Shown piece by piece: positions 24,411-37,769 of a DNA stretch of 64,000 nt. The DNA is taken from assembly GCF_907164915.1 (NCBI RefSeq), contig NC_061864.1:3212389-3276388 (forward strand), given 5' to 3'. Below the pieces are notes generated by a model. It searched no databases. It saw only the letters and a list, made by a program, of their open reading frames with translations, and was not told the origin of the DNA. Each line of letters starts with the position of its first letter. Position 1 is the stretch's first letter. The DNA comes from Impatiens glandulifera. Lineage: Eukaryota > Streptophyta > Magnoliopsida > Ericales > Balsaminaceae. The position numbers were made by a program, and so were the translations under genes.

Positions 24411-27400
24411 ATGTCGACGGCGTACGTTCTAGAACCCCCGACCAAGGGTAAAGTCGTCGTCCATACGACGTACGGTCCTATCGACGTGGAGCTATGGCCG
24501 AAGGAAGCGCCCAAGGCTGTTAGGAATTTCATCCAGCTCTGTCTGGAGGGCTACTACGACAACACCATATTTCATCGTATCATCAAAACTTTCTTGATTC
24601 AAGGCGGCGATCCCACTGGCACTGGAACAGGTTTCTTGATTCAAAACTAATGATGTTTCACTACTTGTCAGTTAATAAAGATGTTAGTATTTTTGGACTT
24701 TATTTTTCTCAACTGGTGCAGGTGGTGAAAGTATTTACGGAAGCCCGTTTTCTGATGAAATCCATTCCCGTTTAAGATTCAAACACAGGGGTTTGGTTGC
24801 TTGTGCTAATGCTGGGACACCTAATTCAAATGGAAGCCAGTTTTTTGTTAGTTTGGATCGTTGTGATTGGCTTGATAAGATGCATACCATCTTTGGCAAG
24901 GTTACCACTCAGTTTTGTTGCAATTGTATTTATGTTTGTTTGACTAAGAAGAGAATAAAGGGAATTAAGATTTCTTTTCTCTTCCATTTTATAATATGCT
25001 GGGACTTGTTCTTTTCAGGTTACTGGTGATTCTATCTATAATCTTCTCCGTCTAGGTGAAGTAGAAACTGGTAAAGATGATAGACCATTGGATCCAGCTC
25101 CAATGATAATCTCAACTGAGGTCAGTTTTTTCTTCCTATTTCATTTCTCTTGAATTCATTTGTGGTAACAAATGAATTCACAAGTATGTTGACCCTATCT
25201 CTATGTAACAATTCAAGAATTTTGGTTTACTGATGAAATCCCTGATTTCCTTGTTCTAAATCATTACTTCTTATTAGGTCTTATGGAACCCTTTTGAGGA
25301 CATAGTTCCCAGAAGACAACCAGCAACATTGTCTTCTTCGGTAACTGAAGCAGATAAAGGCCCGAAGAAAAAACCTGTCAAGTAAGATATGTCTGAACAG
25401 TAAAAAGGCGTGTTGTACTATGAATGTCTCAGATAACAAGAAAGATGAACTTGATGTGCAGAAAACTGAATTTGCTTTCATTTGGGGAAGAAGCTGAAGA
25501 AGAGGAGAAGAGTTTGGCTGCAGTCAAGACAAAAATAAAGAGTAGCCATGATGTATTGGATGACCCACGTCTCTTAAAGAATGAGGTAGGCATTATGTCT
25601 TAATATGCTTATCAACATTTGTGATTCACAGTCACAGTTCAATGAATATTTTACAAAACATCTTATCCTAAAGTATTAGTTATTGTCTTGCAAAAAAAAA
25701 AATTTTTCTTTATTCACAAGGATCCTTGCAAGATTAAGTGACATATTCCTATGGATGCTTTCAAATCTATTTTATTATTTTGGTACATCTGATTGAAACT
25801 GTCCTTGGTGTTTCTCTCCATAGTTTAGCTGCTTGTAGGGCACAATTTATGATAGTTATAATCCTTATCTGCTAGTCTGAAAAGAGCCTCATGTTGGTCA
25901 TGTCAATAAATGGGAAGAGATCTGTCTTGTTGCTGGTTTGAACCAATGGTGAACACGTAAATTGTTGGCTACGAACTATTTGAAATTCACTAACTTCAAA
26001 CCCATATAAACAAAAGGAAAATTGGACATACTAAGCATGATTTCCGCATAACAGAATAGGCTGGACATACTAAGCAGGATACATAACAAGTAAAAGTCAA
26101 GCCATTTAAGAACAGAACCAAGCAAAGTAGCAAATAACAAGAACTTAAGATAAACAATAATTCAAATAATTAGTTGGAACGGAATAACTTAAGGTGAAAT
26201 GAAGAATGTATTGAAGAAATATATAGACATAATAGCAAGAACAGCCGCCAACAAGGACGATGACAATCAGAAAAAGCAACTAATGAAACTCTAAATAGTC
26301 ACTAGGGCTTTGATATCATGTTATAATAAAAATAAGAAGACATTTTATTTATAGGAAAAGTGGTTGCAATAAACTCCCAACTATGACTTATATTTTTTTT
26401 TTGCTACGAACTGTGCGTTATATCTAATGTAATATATAAATGCAGAACTCATCTGATGCCAAAATAACCAGAGATGTTCAACTAAGTGTGAGAGAAGCTT
26501 TGAACTCAAAGAAAGAAGAGAGAAAGATTGGATCAGAAGCCAAATTTCCTAATTCTTTTGATAATAGTGATGATGATGATGAGGCAAGCTTTGATGCAAG
26601 AATGCGTCTACAGATACTTAAAAAGCAGAGCGAGTTCAAGGAAGTTCCACCATCTAAGCAAAAATCTAAAAAATGTATGAATGTTTCTTTTAAAAGGCTT
26701 CAATTTTATATCCCTTTTTGAGTTTCTGACATGGAATGTGTTCATCATTTTGTTTAATATTTGCTTAGCTTTGTTAGGAATCGTCTTCATAAACATGTTC
26801 TTTTTTATATGCAGCAAATTCTTCTCGGAAGGAACAACGGGAACATTTACCTTCAAGGTAGTGTAGTGTTTTATGTTTTATTATATATTATATGTATTGC
26901 TTTTGATTAAAACTGATTATGATTCTCTAAATGTGGTGAACGGATCAAAGATCTGATGATGATGACGACGGCGACGATGGTCCAAGTGTGGAGAAGTTGT
27001 CACTAAAGAAGAAAGGAATGGGTTCTGAAGCTAGGGCGGAACACATGGATAAGGCAGATTCAGACTTACAATTGTTTAATGAAACTGAACGGCAAAGACA
27101 GTTATTGAAAATGAAGAAGCGAAGACGCCAAGGACATGAAGCCGAGGTAATATGTTGTTCCCTCTTGCAAAGCTTATATAGAATAATATAGCAAGATCTA
27201 ATCTTCAGAATATATAATAAATACACTCTTCTCTATTTCTTCCTCATTAGATGCTTGCAAAGCTGGAGAACTTCAAGAGTTCCATTTCTACAAAACCAGT
27301 TGAGTCAACTGGAAAGTCTACAAGCGGAGGAGGAGAAGAAGATTTGTCTGATTGGTCCAAAGTTGAGTTAAAATTTGCTACTGAAACGGGCAAGGTATGT

Positions 27401-27644
27401 CAGAGTCTGTCCAGACTTACTTTTATTTATTCTTTGTAAAGTTGATGAATGATGAATAAACTAACCAACCACCAACCATTTGTGTATGTGCACACAACAA
27501 CAGGGTAAGATGACACGCAAAGACGATCCCAATGATTATGTGGTGCACGACCCTCTATTGGAAAAGGGAAAAGAAAAGTTCAACAAGATGATGGCTAAGC
27601 AAAAACGCAAAGGCCGTGAATGGGCTGGCAAATCTCTCACCTGA
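24411..27644 (+). CDS. CYP57: Cyclophilin-type PPIase CYP57 (CWC27 homologue)
   Basis: Peptidyl-prolyl isomerase of the CWC27 type, a component of activated spliceosomes in yeast and humans, so probably nuclear. Ten exons: 24411-24630, 24722-24900, 25019-25120, 25278-25381, 25462-25585, 26446-26674, 26815-26857, 26951-27146, 27251-27394, 27504-27644; 493 residues (Arabidopsis CYP57 is of about the same size). Cyclophilin domain about 10-165: GPIDVELWPKEAPKAVRNF, FHRI, IQGGDPTGTGTGG, GLVACANAGTPNSNGSQFF, WLDKMHTIFGKVTG. Then the acidic and Lys-rich tail: VPRRQPA, KLNLLSFGEEAEEEE, DDPRLLKNE, RLQILKKQSEF, and the conserved C-terminus DDPNDYVVHDPLLEKGKEKF. Intron 5 (860 bp) is much larger than the others. 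Start ATG is the first Met after a stop-rich leader and gives the usual N-terminus. Confidence 0.95.
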
Positions 27645-28096
27645 AGCTGACCTTGATGTTAGATTTCACTTCAGTAGCTTCAATATCCTCCCCTAGTCCC
27701 GATTCAGACTTTTTTTTTTTTTAAGCTTCTTCTTGTTAAATAACTTTGTATTCTATATAATTAGGAATTGTCTTTGGCCAACTCCTTTGATATTTTCATG
27801 GAAATTAGATTATTGTACACTTTGAGTGTTGAGCTATTAATTTTTATTTAACAAGTGAGGCTTGTTAAAGCAATAACAATGAAACCTTTGAAACATATAT
27901 AATATATAACCATTGAAACCACAAACCCTTCTTCTTCTTCTTACATACAAAACCAGGTGCAAGAACACATTTTTAACCTCCTGAAACTGAAAATGAAATC
28001 AGAGACAGATCTCATCAAACTAACATTATACATGGCCAAGAAGATGCAGCACCTATTTCTCTTCTTCTTTCTTCTACTTCTTATCTTTCACGTCTT
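27645..28096. other. 3' flank of CYP57
   Basis: Likely 3' UTR, a T-rich run near 27710, and sequence matching the 3' flank of the RanBP1 pseudogene on the other strand. The 109-codon plus-strand frame starting here is antisense to that pseudogene and is not called. Confidence 0.4.
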
Positions 28097-28633
28097 CTAT
28101 TTTGGTGGTGGTGGTTCATCTTTTGTTTCCTTCTTTTCCTCTACGGTCAACTTCTCCAAAATCAGAAGCATGACAGATGCAAGATTTGTCATTAGCGGCA
28201 AGTTGTTGCACAGATGCGAAAAATACAAGGGTGCAGGAAATGATTGGCACAGCACAGATGTTGAGAGTCTTGGATTGATTGATTGACGCATGATCATTGA
28301 TCAGCCTAACTTAATTTACCAGTTTCATTTATGTTTGAGAATTTTTACAGTCCCAGTACCCCTCTTTCTTTCCACTGATTGCTTGCTTTCCTACATCAAA
28401 TCCAAACTATTATCAGGATCAATCAACAAAACAACCGACAGACTTTTCTGGGTATTATATAATATATATATACGTACAAGTCCAGGAGAATTTCTTCATC
28501 TTCTTCACCGGTAGAAACGGCCACTTCCTCAAGCTTGACGATCGGGCCGGGCCACTTGTGCCCCAGTATCTTCGTCTTCGCCTGCTTCTTCCTCCTCCTC
28601 TCCTCTGTGCTTGGCCTCAGTCGAACTCGCCAT
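28097..28633 (-). pseudogene. RanBP1 (Ran-binding protein 1) pseudogene
   Basis: Read on the minus strand, successive frames give successive parts of RanBP1. From ATG at 28633: MASSTEAKHRGEEEEEAGED, EDTGAQVA; then, after a 4-base shift, PIVKLEEVAVSTGEEDEE; further on NQWKERG, a shift, TVKILKHK, MRQS, SKTLNIC, NDKSCICHASDF, and near the end EKLTVEEKKETKDE. RanBP1 stimulates Ran GTP hydrolysis in nuclear transport; this copy cannot, because it has several frameshifts, in-frame stops, about 66 bp of unrelated AT-rich sequence after ILLDL and loss of the segment after the second half of the Ran-binding domain. The parts follow one another with no clear introns, which suggests a processed copy, but the AT-rich insert begins GT and a relic intron is not excluded. 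No parent gene is in the window. Confidence 0.85.
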
Positions 28634-28906
28634 TTCTGAATGAACGACAAAGCAATGTGAAAACCGGGTTCTATATATTGAGAGTTTTGACTACTAATCT
28701 CCTTATATTTGATAATCAAATTAAGTTAAAAATGGATAATTAAATTTGTGATATTAATTTTTTTTTTATTTATATAGATAATTAAGTTAATTTGTTAAAA
28801 GACAAAATCTAGTTTTTATAATTTTATAACCACCTCAAATTGAAATTTCAATTAATCTTTAATAAGAAACCTCTATTTAACCCATTCTTTTTATTTCAAT
28901 TAGTCT

Positions 28907-28957
<51 letters not shown>

Positions 28958-31900
28958 GAAAAGATAAATAAAATTTATCTAAAACAAGTTTAAATTAAAA
29001 TTAAAGTTATGATGTGCGGGATGATGCTAATAACTTTATTTTACATATAATTGTATTTGGATGATATCAAATGTGATTATTTACCCTTACAAAAACAAAA
29101 AAAAATGCACTTAGTAGCATTTTATAAGGTTAGACGTAAAAAAAATATTGTGTTAGTATGATTCAAAATTTAATTTAGTTAAAACAATTATTTTAACAAA
29201 ATAATGTGAAATGTTATATTAATCTTCTTCAAAGAAGATTAACACTCTGGAATTCTATGAATATAGTTCTAATTGATTGGAAATTAATATACCTCAATGT
29301 TTTGAATTCTTGGTATTATAAATCATTTAGTTTGAACTAGTAAAATAATTAGAAAGATAAATTACTTAATTGTGTCTAGTTGACCTTAATTATCATCATT
29401 ATCTGTTGCAAGTTTCTTATTATTTTGATGTTAATTTAATTTAAATATAATAACATGATTAAATATTTGATTGATTTTCACTTTATTAATAATAAAAAAT
29501 AAAAAGATCCCACTCATGAAGTAACACCGGTACAAAAAGGTGAAGTATCACCTTCCTCATTTGTTGATTTTTTTTCTCTTTTTATATGTGGCGTTTTCTT
29601 AATGGATAAATGCACTACATGTACTCGTAACATCGAACTAACCAAGACGAGGAGAAAAGACAAAAAAAAATTGTTATTTTTTCGACCAATCAAATTACGT
29701 CACGTCATTACTTCTCTCGTTCTCTCCCAACTTTTCTCTCTTAATCATTTTTCTTTATATATTTACTAATTTAATAAATAATAATAATAAAATAATAAAT
29801 GGGTAAAACGTAAACTTTCACCCTAATTTGTTTATGCTGCAACAATAAGTTTATATACATATTAAGAATTTAGAAAATTATGAGTCAACCCCAGTTTAAA
29901 ACTTTCTTAATATTAAGTTTAAAAATGGACATTTTTAAATATTAATTTTATTTTATAAAAAAATAATTCACATTAAATACAAAGAGTTACATATGAAAAT
30001 TTTAATTAATAAGTATTTAATATAATATAATGTATATAAAATCAAAATTAATAATTAATAATTTAGTATTAAATTGCATAAACAATTTACAAAATTAAAA
30101 TTCTCATTATAAATGATTCAACGATTATGTAAATTGGTTGCGGATTCCTCCAAAACGAACTCATATTTGTGTTCTTAAACGATGACTATTATAGACTTAT
30201 AGTAGAGCAACGAACAAACAAAACGGTGTCGGAATAATCTATATCAAGGAATAATCTATATCAAAGATTCTGAATTGCAGTTAAAATTATCCTTAGTTAA
30301 GGGTTGATAAATAACATTAAAAAAAATTATGCCAAATGAAAATGAATTTGAAATAATGAGAAATCATATAATGAAAAGATACATATAGATATCATCCATA
30401 CAAAAGATCAAATTGAGTAACATTTTATTGTAAAAATAAAAAAATAACTCTAGAGTCTATTATTCAGACTATAAAAATCTGAGACGAAAAATATATAAGC
30501 AGAGGATGAGCACAGACTCGAGAAATGATCATCAACACAATTGAAATGTATAAACAGCAAACGACCTACCGACGATTGAAAATATTATTCAAACTATAAA
30601 AATCCGAGACGAAAAATAAGATCTAGTTAAATAGGATATCGGATCAAAACAAAATATAACATCAACTCAAATCTGAGTTATGAAAAAAAACAAGACCGAT
30701 GCTAAAAAACAATCTAAATTTTAAAAAATAAGATTAAAAGTAAAATAGAATTTTGAATATATTTAATATATAAATATTATTATAATTTTAAATGAATTTT
30801 ATATATTAGTTTTGTGTTATGAAATAAATTATAATTAATTAGAAGTTGATAATTAATTAATATGTAAACTATTTTTTTAAAAGGATAATATTAGTTATGA
30901 TAGTTTTATATATTACACACAAAATTATTTTATATTTGCACATTGCACAAAATATATATTATATTCTATATAGTTTCTTAATAGAAAAATCCTTTAAATA
31001 TAAAATATTAATATATGAAAATACTATAAAGTGTAAAGACAAAAAGTTAAATTGAATCCGATTTTAAAAGTAATGTAATATTTAGAAAAAGAAAAAAAAA
31101 TGTAACGTAATACCAGGAATAATAAAATCAAATTTTTAATGTGAATCTGAAAACATTCGGTTAATTCTTAAATGAGTCAAGAAGATCAATATATTTAAAA
31201 ACAGTATCATTTTCTTTATAATATTTTATCATAATATTTTCTTACATTTTATGATAATATAAATTAATGAATTGATTTTATAAATAAACTAAATTCAAAA
31301 CAATGAATAAGAACCAGATTATAATGATATTTGTTTGAATTTATTAAATTAACACCAGGGTATATGTTTATAATCTTACTTTAATCTAAATATCATATAA
31401 TTTTAACTCATATATAGTTGTAATATTACAAATTTCATTATTCTTACTACTTAATTCAATCTTACATATAAAAAACAAATTTACAAAATTAATAATAAAA
31501 CAGCTTGTAGGACTTATTTGAAAATATAAAATTTTGTAATATTAATTAGACGGGATTATGATCTCCCCGTAACCTAGCTAGCTAGCTAGGTAGAGAATCC
31601 ATGGGAACCATCACCATCATGAATGTGGTAAAAGCATTGACAGAGATTCGGTCTCCATATTTTGTTATTCAATGAATAGTAGGGCCAAAACGCACAAGAA
31701 CTTTTCTCCCGCTGCATTTCCATGCGGTTTTGTTAAGCATCCGCCTTGAATTCTCTCTATCTCTCTTTTGCAAATTTAAACCACCAATCTTTAAGAGAGA
31801 TTCGCGTCTCCTCCCTCTCAATCGGAGCATGGTATCATCAATGATCAAACCCTGGTGGTAAGTTCGATTCTTTCCTTTTTAATCGATACAATCTTATTAT

Positions 31901-32100
31901 ATGGAGATCGCTGCAAATTGTTCTTTAATGTAGGCAATTTCATCATCTGTTATCTGTTATCTGTGATCATCTGTGATCGCGATTGATTATAATCATGATT
32001 ATTTAAGAGAATGAATATGATTTTGCTTCATTCATTTAAGAATGAATAAAACCGACCTCAGATGTTTCTCTTTAAAGTGTTTAATTGATCAATTGAGCAG
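28634..32100. other. Long AT-rich intergenic gap and PMI1R leader
   Basis: No gene in 28634 to about 31590. It holds a (TA)n tract, a 36-bp direct repeat at about 30460-30497 and 30581-30617 (ATTATTC-A/G-ACTATAAAAATC), and a short tandem duplication GGAATAATCTATATCAA near 30231-30265. From about 31600 the composition changes to a leader of the PMI1-related gene; GTG|GTAAGT at 31858 and TTGAGCAG at 32100 fit a 5' UTR intron. Confidence 0.45.
28912..28951. repeat. (TA)n microsatellite
   Basis: About 20 TA units. Confidence 0.95.
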
Positions 32101-34493
32101 ATGAGGTCTCTAAGACACAATTCGAAGAAAGAAAACAGATCAGGTGATATAGGTTTTTCAAATCCAAACTTTAATTCCTCCAACGAAGACTTGCTAAGGT
32201 ATCAGAAGAATAAATCCATGTGGAAGTGGAAGAAATTGAAGGCCTTGAATCACACTCGCCATCGTAAATTCAATTGTCATTTCTTTCTCCATGTACATGC
32301 AATTGAAGGTTTACCCTCTGTTTTCGAAGGACAAAGCTTAAGGATAAACTGGGAAAGGAATGACAGGGTGCTCCAAACCCGAACCGTCGTGGTTTCCCAT
32401 GGAAATGCTAATTTCGAAGAGACTTTGTCTTATAAAAGTTCTATACATGCTAATCAAGACCAGAATCAACATACCATCAGATATGATTCAAAGTGCTTTA
32501 AGATTTACGTATCAACTGTTGGATTCCCAGGACATGAGACAGGCATACACTGGATCGATTTTTCAAGATTTCTTCCACTTACTTTGGAAGAATTGGAGGA
32601 GAAAGGCTCGGGTAAGTACACAGAAAGTTTAAATCTTACGGGAAATGCAAAAGGTGCTACATTAAAGGTTAGTCATGTGTATTCATTGATGGGGGGTCAT
32701 CATTCAGTTGATACAAATGTTAACATGACTGTTTTCCGACTTCTGAATGATAATTCGAACCCAACCAATCATGCTTCAGACGTCCATTGTGTTAATTGTG
32801 GTACTAGTAGTGGCATGTTCAGTGAGGTTGGAAGCGTTTCAAGTATGTCTGATGATTTCGGTACCTCTCTGGAAATATTGACACCTTCAGAACCAACACT
32901 AGTTCGATTAACCGAATGCACACACGACGAGAACGAAGACATATGTGACTGTGAGGAAATTACTATAATTGACAGGGGTGTGGAATTTCCTGATAACAGA
33001 GAACCTGAATTTCTGGAAGACGAATGCAACGAGGAAAAGAAGGATTTGTATTCCAGCAGTTTAATCTATGAGGAAGCTAGGTTCATACCAGAACCAGAAG
33101 ATGATGTAAATGAATCTGCTCTTAAAGAATTTTTGGATGAAGCAGAGAATGAAGAGAAGGGACTTTTGGATCTTCCATTGGCAATTCAATTTCAAACTGA
33201 TGAACAACAAAGGAAGGAAAATCACTCCTTGGGAAACAACATAGATGTAAAGACGATTGAATTATTAGAAACACAGGCTTTGATGGAAGAATGTAATTTG
33301 GACGAGCAGGCATTTTCTAGTTCAACGAGTCCATCACTCTTAAGAAAAGCTAAAAATGAAGCACGGTTGATCTTGCAAGTAAGTATACCTGTTGTTCTTC
33401 CTATAGCAATGGGTTCTAGCATAATGGAGATACTTGAACATTGGGCATCGGTTGGACAAGAAAAAATGTTTACGCAGCTCGATGTGTTAATGCCTTTTGA
33501 AGACTTTAATAGGAAGAAGATGGACGAAACTGAGAGGTATATATATATGCTGGAAACATTTTCTGTTTTTGGATATAAATCCATACTCAGATGAGAAACT
33601 TACGGTTATTTATTTGATTTGTGATATTCCTATGCAGATTGTCTGTTTTGAATAGAAAACCAGGTGGTGAAGTTGACTCTGATTTTGTTTCAATTGAAGA
33701 TGTTGCTCCTCTGGCCATGGAGAAGATTGAGGCCCTCTCCTTTGAAGGATTAAAGATTCAGTCAGGCATGTCAGACGAAGAAGCGCCTTCAATCATTAGG
33801 CCCCAGTTGATTGGTGGAAAACCGACCTTCCTAAATAAGGAAGAGGATTCTGATGACAAACAGGATACCCAAATGAATGATGTCAACGAATTAATAGACT
33901 TATCTATAACATTGGATGAGTGGATGAAGCTGGATTCTGGGAATTTCGGCGATGAATTAGATGTTCAAACTTCCAAGATTATTGCTGCTCATCTGGATGA
34001 AGATGCTGCCTTTGTTGGTGGAACTGGGGGAATTTTGGGAAACATTTTTACAGTGGCTATAAGGGTGCAGTTACGAGATCCCCACCGTGAATTTGAAACT
34101 GTGGGTGAACCTATGGTTGCTCTTATTGAGGTAGAGAGGGCTGTCATTGATGTGAAACCGAGAATATCCAACACAATCTCAAACAAGCCATTGTCGGGTA
34201 ACAGAGACTTCCCTTTGTTCAAAATTATCGAGGTTCATGTTGTGGGATTTGCTACCAATCCCATGAAAAGGGAACCGTCTGGTGTCAGTTGGTTGGTTGC
34301 TTCTGGCATGGGTAAAAAGAAGAAGAATGTTTTTAGTAGCCATGGGAAGTCAAATGATTCAGAGATGCAAGATCATATTCAGTCTAGGGTGTGGAGCATC
34401 TCTGCTCACGTTTATGGTCCCGGGGCTCATTGGAAAGAGGTCGCAACGCAGACTGCACATATACGAAATCCCGACGTTGTTTTCCTGTCTTAA
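32101..34493 (+). CDS. PLASTID MOVEMENT IMPAIRED 1-related NT-C2 protein
   Basis: Plant protein with an N-terminal NT-C2 (EEIG1/EHBP1) domain, a lipid- or membrane-binding C2 variant. PMI1 relatives act in light-driven chloroplast and nuclear movement or actin organisation. Two exons, 32101-33536 and 33638-34493, join in frame (763 residues). NT-C2 about 56-200: FLHVHAIEGLPSVFEGQSL, VVSHGNANFEETL, CFKIYVSTVGFPGHETG, GATLKVSHVYSLMGG. A long acidic, poorly structured middle follows (about 230-400), then a conserved C-terminal region with ARLILQVSIPVVLPIAMGS, VAPLAMEKIEALSFEGLKIQ and TVAIRVQLRDPHREFETVGEP. It is short compared with PMI1 itself. The start is the ATG directly after the putative leader acceptor; an upstream ATG in the leader (31829) meets a stop after splicing. 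Confidence 0.9.
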
Positions 34494-34777
34494 TCGGTCA
34501 GGTTCATAATTTTTTTGAGTTTAATATATTACTTCATACAAGGAAAAAAAAACTCTTCTCAAAAACCAAAAAAAAATGTTTCAATTTTTAATTCTTTTAA
34601 GGAGTTCATTCATATTCATAGTTATTTCTCATATTTGATATACATTATTATACAGTTTATTATTTTGCATTAACAACCTCCTTGATAATAAATATAGAAA
34701 AGGATCTAAATTAATAAAAATCTCACAAGAACAATATCAATCAACCAACAATAGATGCTACAGACAGAATCACATAA
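34494..34777. other. Convergent 3' flanks
   Basis: The PMI1-related gene (+) and the ankyrin gene (-) converge here. AT-rich, no feature seen. Confidence 0.4.
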
Positions 34778-35921
34778 TTAGTAAACCTCGTTAGCATTGG
34801 GGATCCACCGGCGATTCTTCTGGTCCTTCCAAATCTTCATCAACAACCGAATGCTATGAAACACAAACAAGAGTAGCATTACAAAACACCAAATGGGGAT
34901 AGCCACATACATAGTCCGCCTCATAGGGCCCCTTCCCTTCTTTGGGGTTATGGCCACGATGGAGAAGGCGTAAGTGAATGCCATGGCAGTGATAGTGAGC
35001 CACATGATGACCACGAGAATCCACATTTGGCTCCTCTTCTTGAATGGCAAACCGCTGATGAGGAGAAGGATGGTGCTGAGTGAGGCCACAAAACCAATTG
35101 TATTGGCCCGGAGGAAGTAAGGGTAAGTGTCGGGGTAATTGTAGGCCAAAACCGCCTCACCGGCTCGATGACCATTCTGGTCGTCTTGCCAGACGCCCCC
35201 GGGTGGGCTTACACCCGCTTGGAAAGCCATTGTGGCGATTAGAGAAGCCACCACCATTAGGGATTCTTGTTGCTTGGCCAACCACTCTCCTCTGGCCATA
35301 TCTCTCCCGGTTAAAGCTCCACGTTTTACTAGTAGATTTATAATTTTTTCTTTGTCTTTGTCTTTTGCCATTTCTTTTACAATGTCCATTACCGTTTTCC
35401 CTCCCATATTCATCACGTTAACATTCACTCTTTTGTTATTCAACAAAGTATTCAACATCTGCATATCATAATTAGTGTATGTGTCTGAAAAATATATCAC
35501 ACAATGACAATAAAGATATTTTAAAGTAATGAAAAATATTATAATGAGATTCAGCCTACACTCAAGGAATCATAAATATTTTATGAAATCCAAATAAAGT
35601 AAACTATATTGTAATAATTAGTCATAAAGACTAAATTATTCTTAGTTCAACCTAATAATAGTATATTTTACTTTTCTATATATATATATATATATATATA
35701 AGAGTCATTTTCATCATTAATTAATAGACAATAATGAAGTTCATATATAGTCCCACCATAAATAAATAAGTAGATAGGAAAAATGAATGCAATGGTAATA
35801 ATTAGGGTTAATTTGATTCAACTTTTATTCTTAATAGCTTATTTATGGTCACAGCTTTAAGCCGAACCCAATTAAAATAGCAAGAATATATATATAAAAA
35901 AGAATAAATAAGTAAAGTAAG

Positions 35922-35955
<34 letters not shown>

Positions 35956-36773
35956 ATAAAGAAGTAAAGTAAGAAAAGTGATGAGCTTAATATTAAGAAA
36001 GAAAGAAAGAAACAAACAGAAAAAATATCTTGTCTGGAGAGAGTTTCTCTTTTATTGGTTTTGGACAATGATAAATTAAAGCATTTATAAGATTGTATTA
36101 ATTATTATATATAAATTTTGAGCAATTAAAGATTAATAATAACTTGAAATGAAAGTAAAAGTAAAAGTAATTAATTACTCACCACCATATTGTGAGAGGT
36201 GGCAGCTAAATGCAAAATTGTATTTCCGTTGGCATCTTTGGCATTCAAGAGTTCATCATCATCATCATCGTAGGATACGTTTTGGACGAGGTCCTTCATT
36301 GCATCGACATTAATAATTCCTCCCCTTTTCATAATGAGATGCAAAATGGTCTCTCCCTGATCCGCATAAACCCTAGCCGCATGAGGACACTTACTCATAA
36401 GTGTTTTTAAGACATCAATGTGCCCTCCCATCGCCGCCAGATGTAGCGGATTCCTTCCGTCGATGTCGCGCGACAGGCAAAGATCCGGACTCGACAAAAC
36501 CAGAATGTTCTCCACTGCTGCGGTGTGTCCCTTCGCCGATGCCACGTGGAGAGCCGTCCGATTCCGCGAATCCAGGAGATCGATCAGCTCCGGCGTCTTG
36601 TTGAGGACGGCGGAGACGAAGTCGCTGCGGTTACGCGCAGCCGCGATGTGTAAAGGAGTCCAGTTGTAACGGCCTACTAAGAATCGATCGAGTGAAAGAG
36701 GATCTTTCTTCACAATTTCTTCCAATTTCTCCACGTTTCCTTCTGCAGCTGCTTCGATTAGCTGCTGTTCCAT
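34778..36773 (-). CDS. Ankyrin-repeat membrane protein with PGG domain (ACD6/ITN1-like)
   Basis: Plasma-membrane ankyrin protein of the group that includes ACD6 and ITN1 (defence and salt/ABA responses). Two exons in transcript order: 36773-36183 and 35458-34778; 423 residues. Exon 1 carries about five ankyrin repeats (YNWTPLHIAAARNR, NRTALHVASAKGH, GRNPLHLAAMGGH, GETILHLIMKRGG, GNTILHLAATSHN). Exon 2 ends the array, then has the PGG domain starting at about residue 262 (SLMVVASLIATMAF, SPPGGVW) and four hydrophobic segments, so the C-terminal half is in the membrane. An acidic DDDDDE insert lies in the fourth to fifth repeat. The exon 1 donor is GTG|GTGAGT; ATG|GTGGTG would remove one codon. 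Intron 724 bp with (TA)n tracts. The specific role is not known. Confidence 0.92.
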
Positions 36774-37769
36774 TTTCTCTCTCTCTCTTTTTAGATAAAA
36801 AAAAATGATAATGGTTCATGAATAATAATGTTGAACTTTTTAAAGGGTAGTATTGGAAAAAGCAAGAACATTGTTATACTCCACCACCACCACCAAGAAT
36901 TCCTTTTGTTTGGACTTTAGCACAGCTTGACTGACTTCACCACCTAATTACAAATGATATTTATTGTATTTAATAATTTGGATCCACATCAAGTTCTTCA
37001 TTAAACTGATTTTAATTGATTTTGAATAGTGTCTTATAAATTAATATTTTCTGAGGGTGGTTGGGTGATCATTTCAATTTCAGTTGTCAGATTTTATAAG
37101 TTTAAGTTTGTTTTTTTTTTATAATAAAATATTTTTATATTATTTAATTTATTAATTAAAATAATTTATTTTCATTAAATTTAAATTTCAAAATAATTTT
37201 TAATAATTTGAATAAATAAAACTAATTTTCCTTAAAACAAAATATTTTCAAATATCATCTCAAAATCCCATTATTGAAGATCAAGCAAGCCTTCTTGTCG
37301 TATGGATACATGTTAAAGACTAAATTAGGGTTTAATATATAATTAATTATCAGTGATTTGCATAGTTTTGAAACGGTTCGGACCGGTAAGCCCGGTGAAC
37401 TGATCGTCAAACCTAACTTCGTTGATGAAAAAATTAAAAACACAATCAACACAGTTAAACCCGGCCAACATGTTGGTTTGATCGAAAATTCAACAGCCCA
37501 ATCACTTATTTTTTCTTACTTATCAAATCTTTCGGTTCTTTCATTCCCATTTTTTTATTTTTATTGAGTTTATATATTTCTAGTTTCATGTTATAAATTA
37601 CTTATTTCTAGTTACACGTGGATAGATTATCAACTTAAAAAACTTAAAAATTTATATTTATTTTAAGTATGTTGTCCATAATAGATCTCTTCTTTAACTA
37701 TTATTGTATAAATAATTTAATGAATTTTTACTATTTTATAGTATTTTATTATTATATGAAGTGAACTAA

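Noticed and set aside
27957..28286. 109-codon plus-strand frame with a hydrophobic stretch, resembling a small membrane peptide
   Set aside because: Most of it is antisense to the RanBP1 pseudogene; the hydrophobic run is the complement of the Lys/Glu-rich RanBP1 tail.
28912..28951. (TA)n tracts as replication or matrix-attachment signals
   Set aside because: They are ordinary plant microsatellites; nothing in the sequence supports a specific role.
37358..37567. 69-codon frame (MHSFETVRTGKPG...)
   Set aside because: Likely repeat-derived with a T-rich end; no domain recognised.
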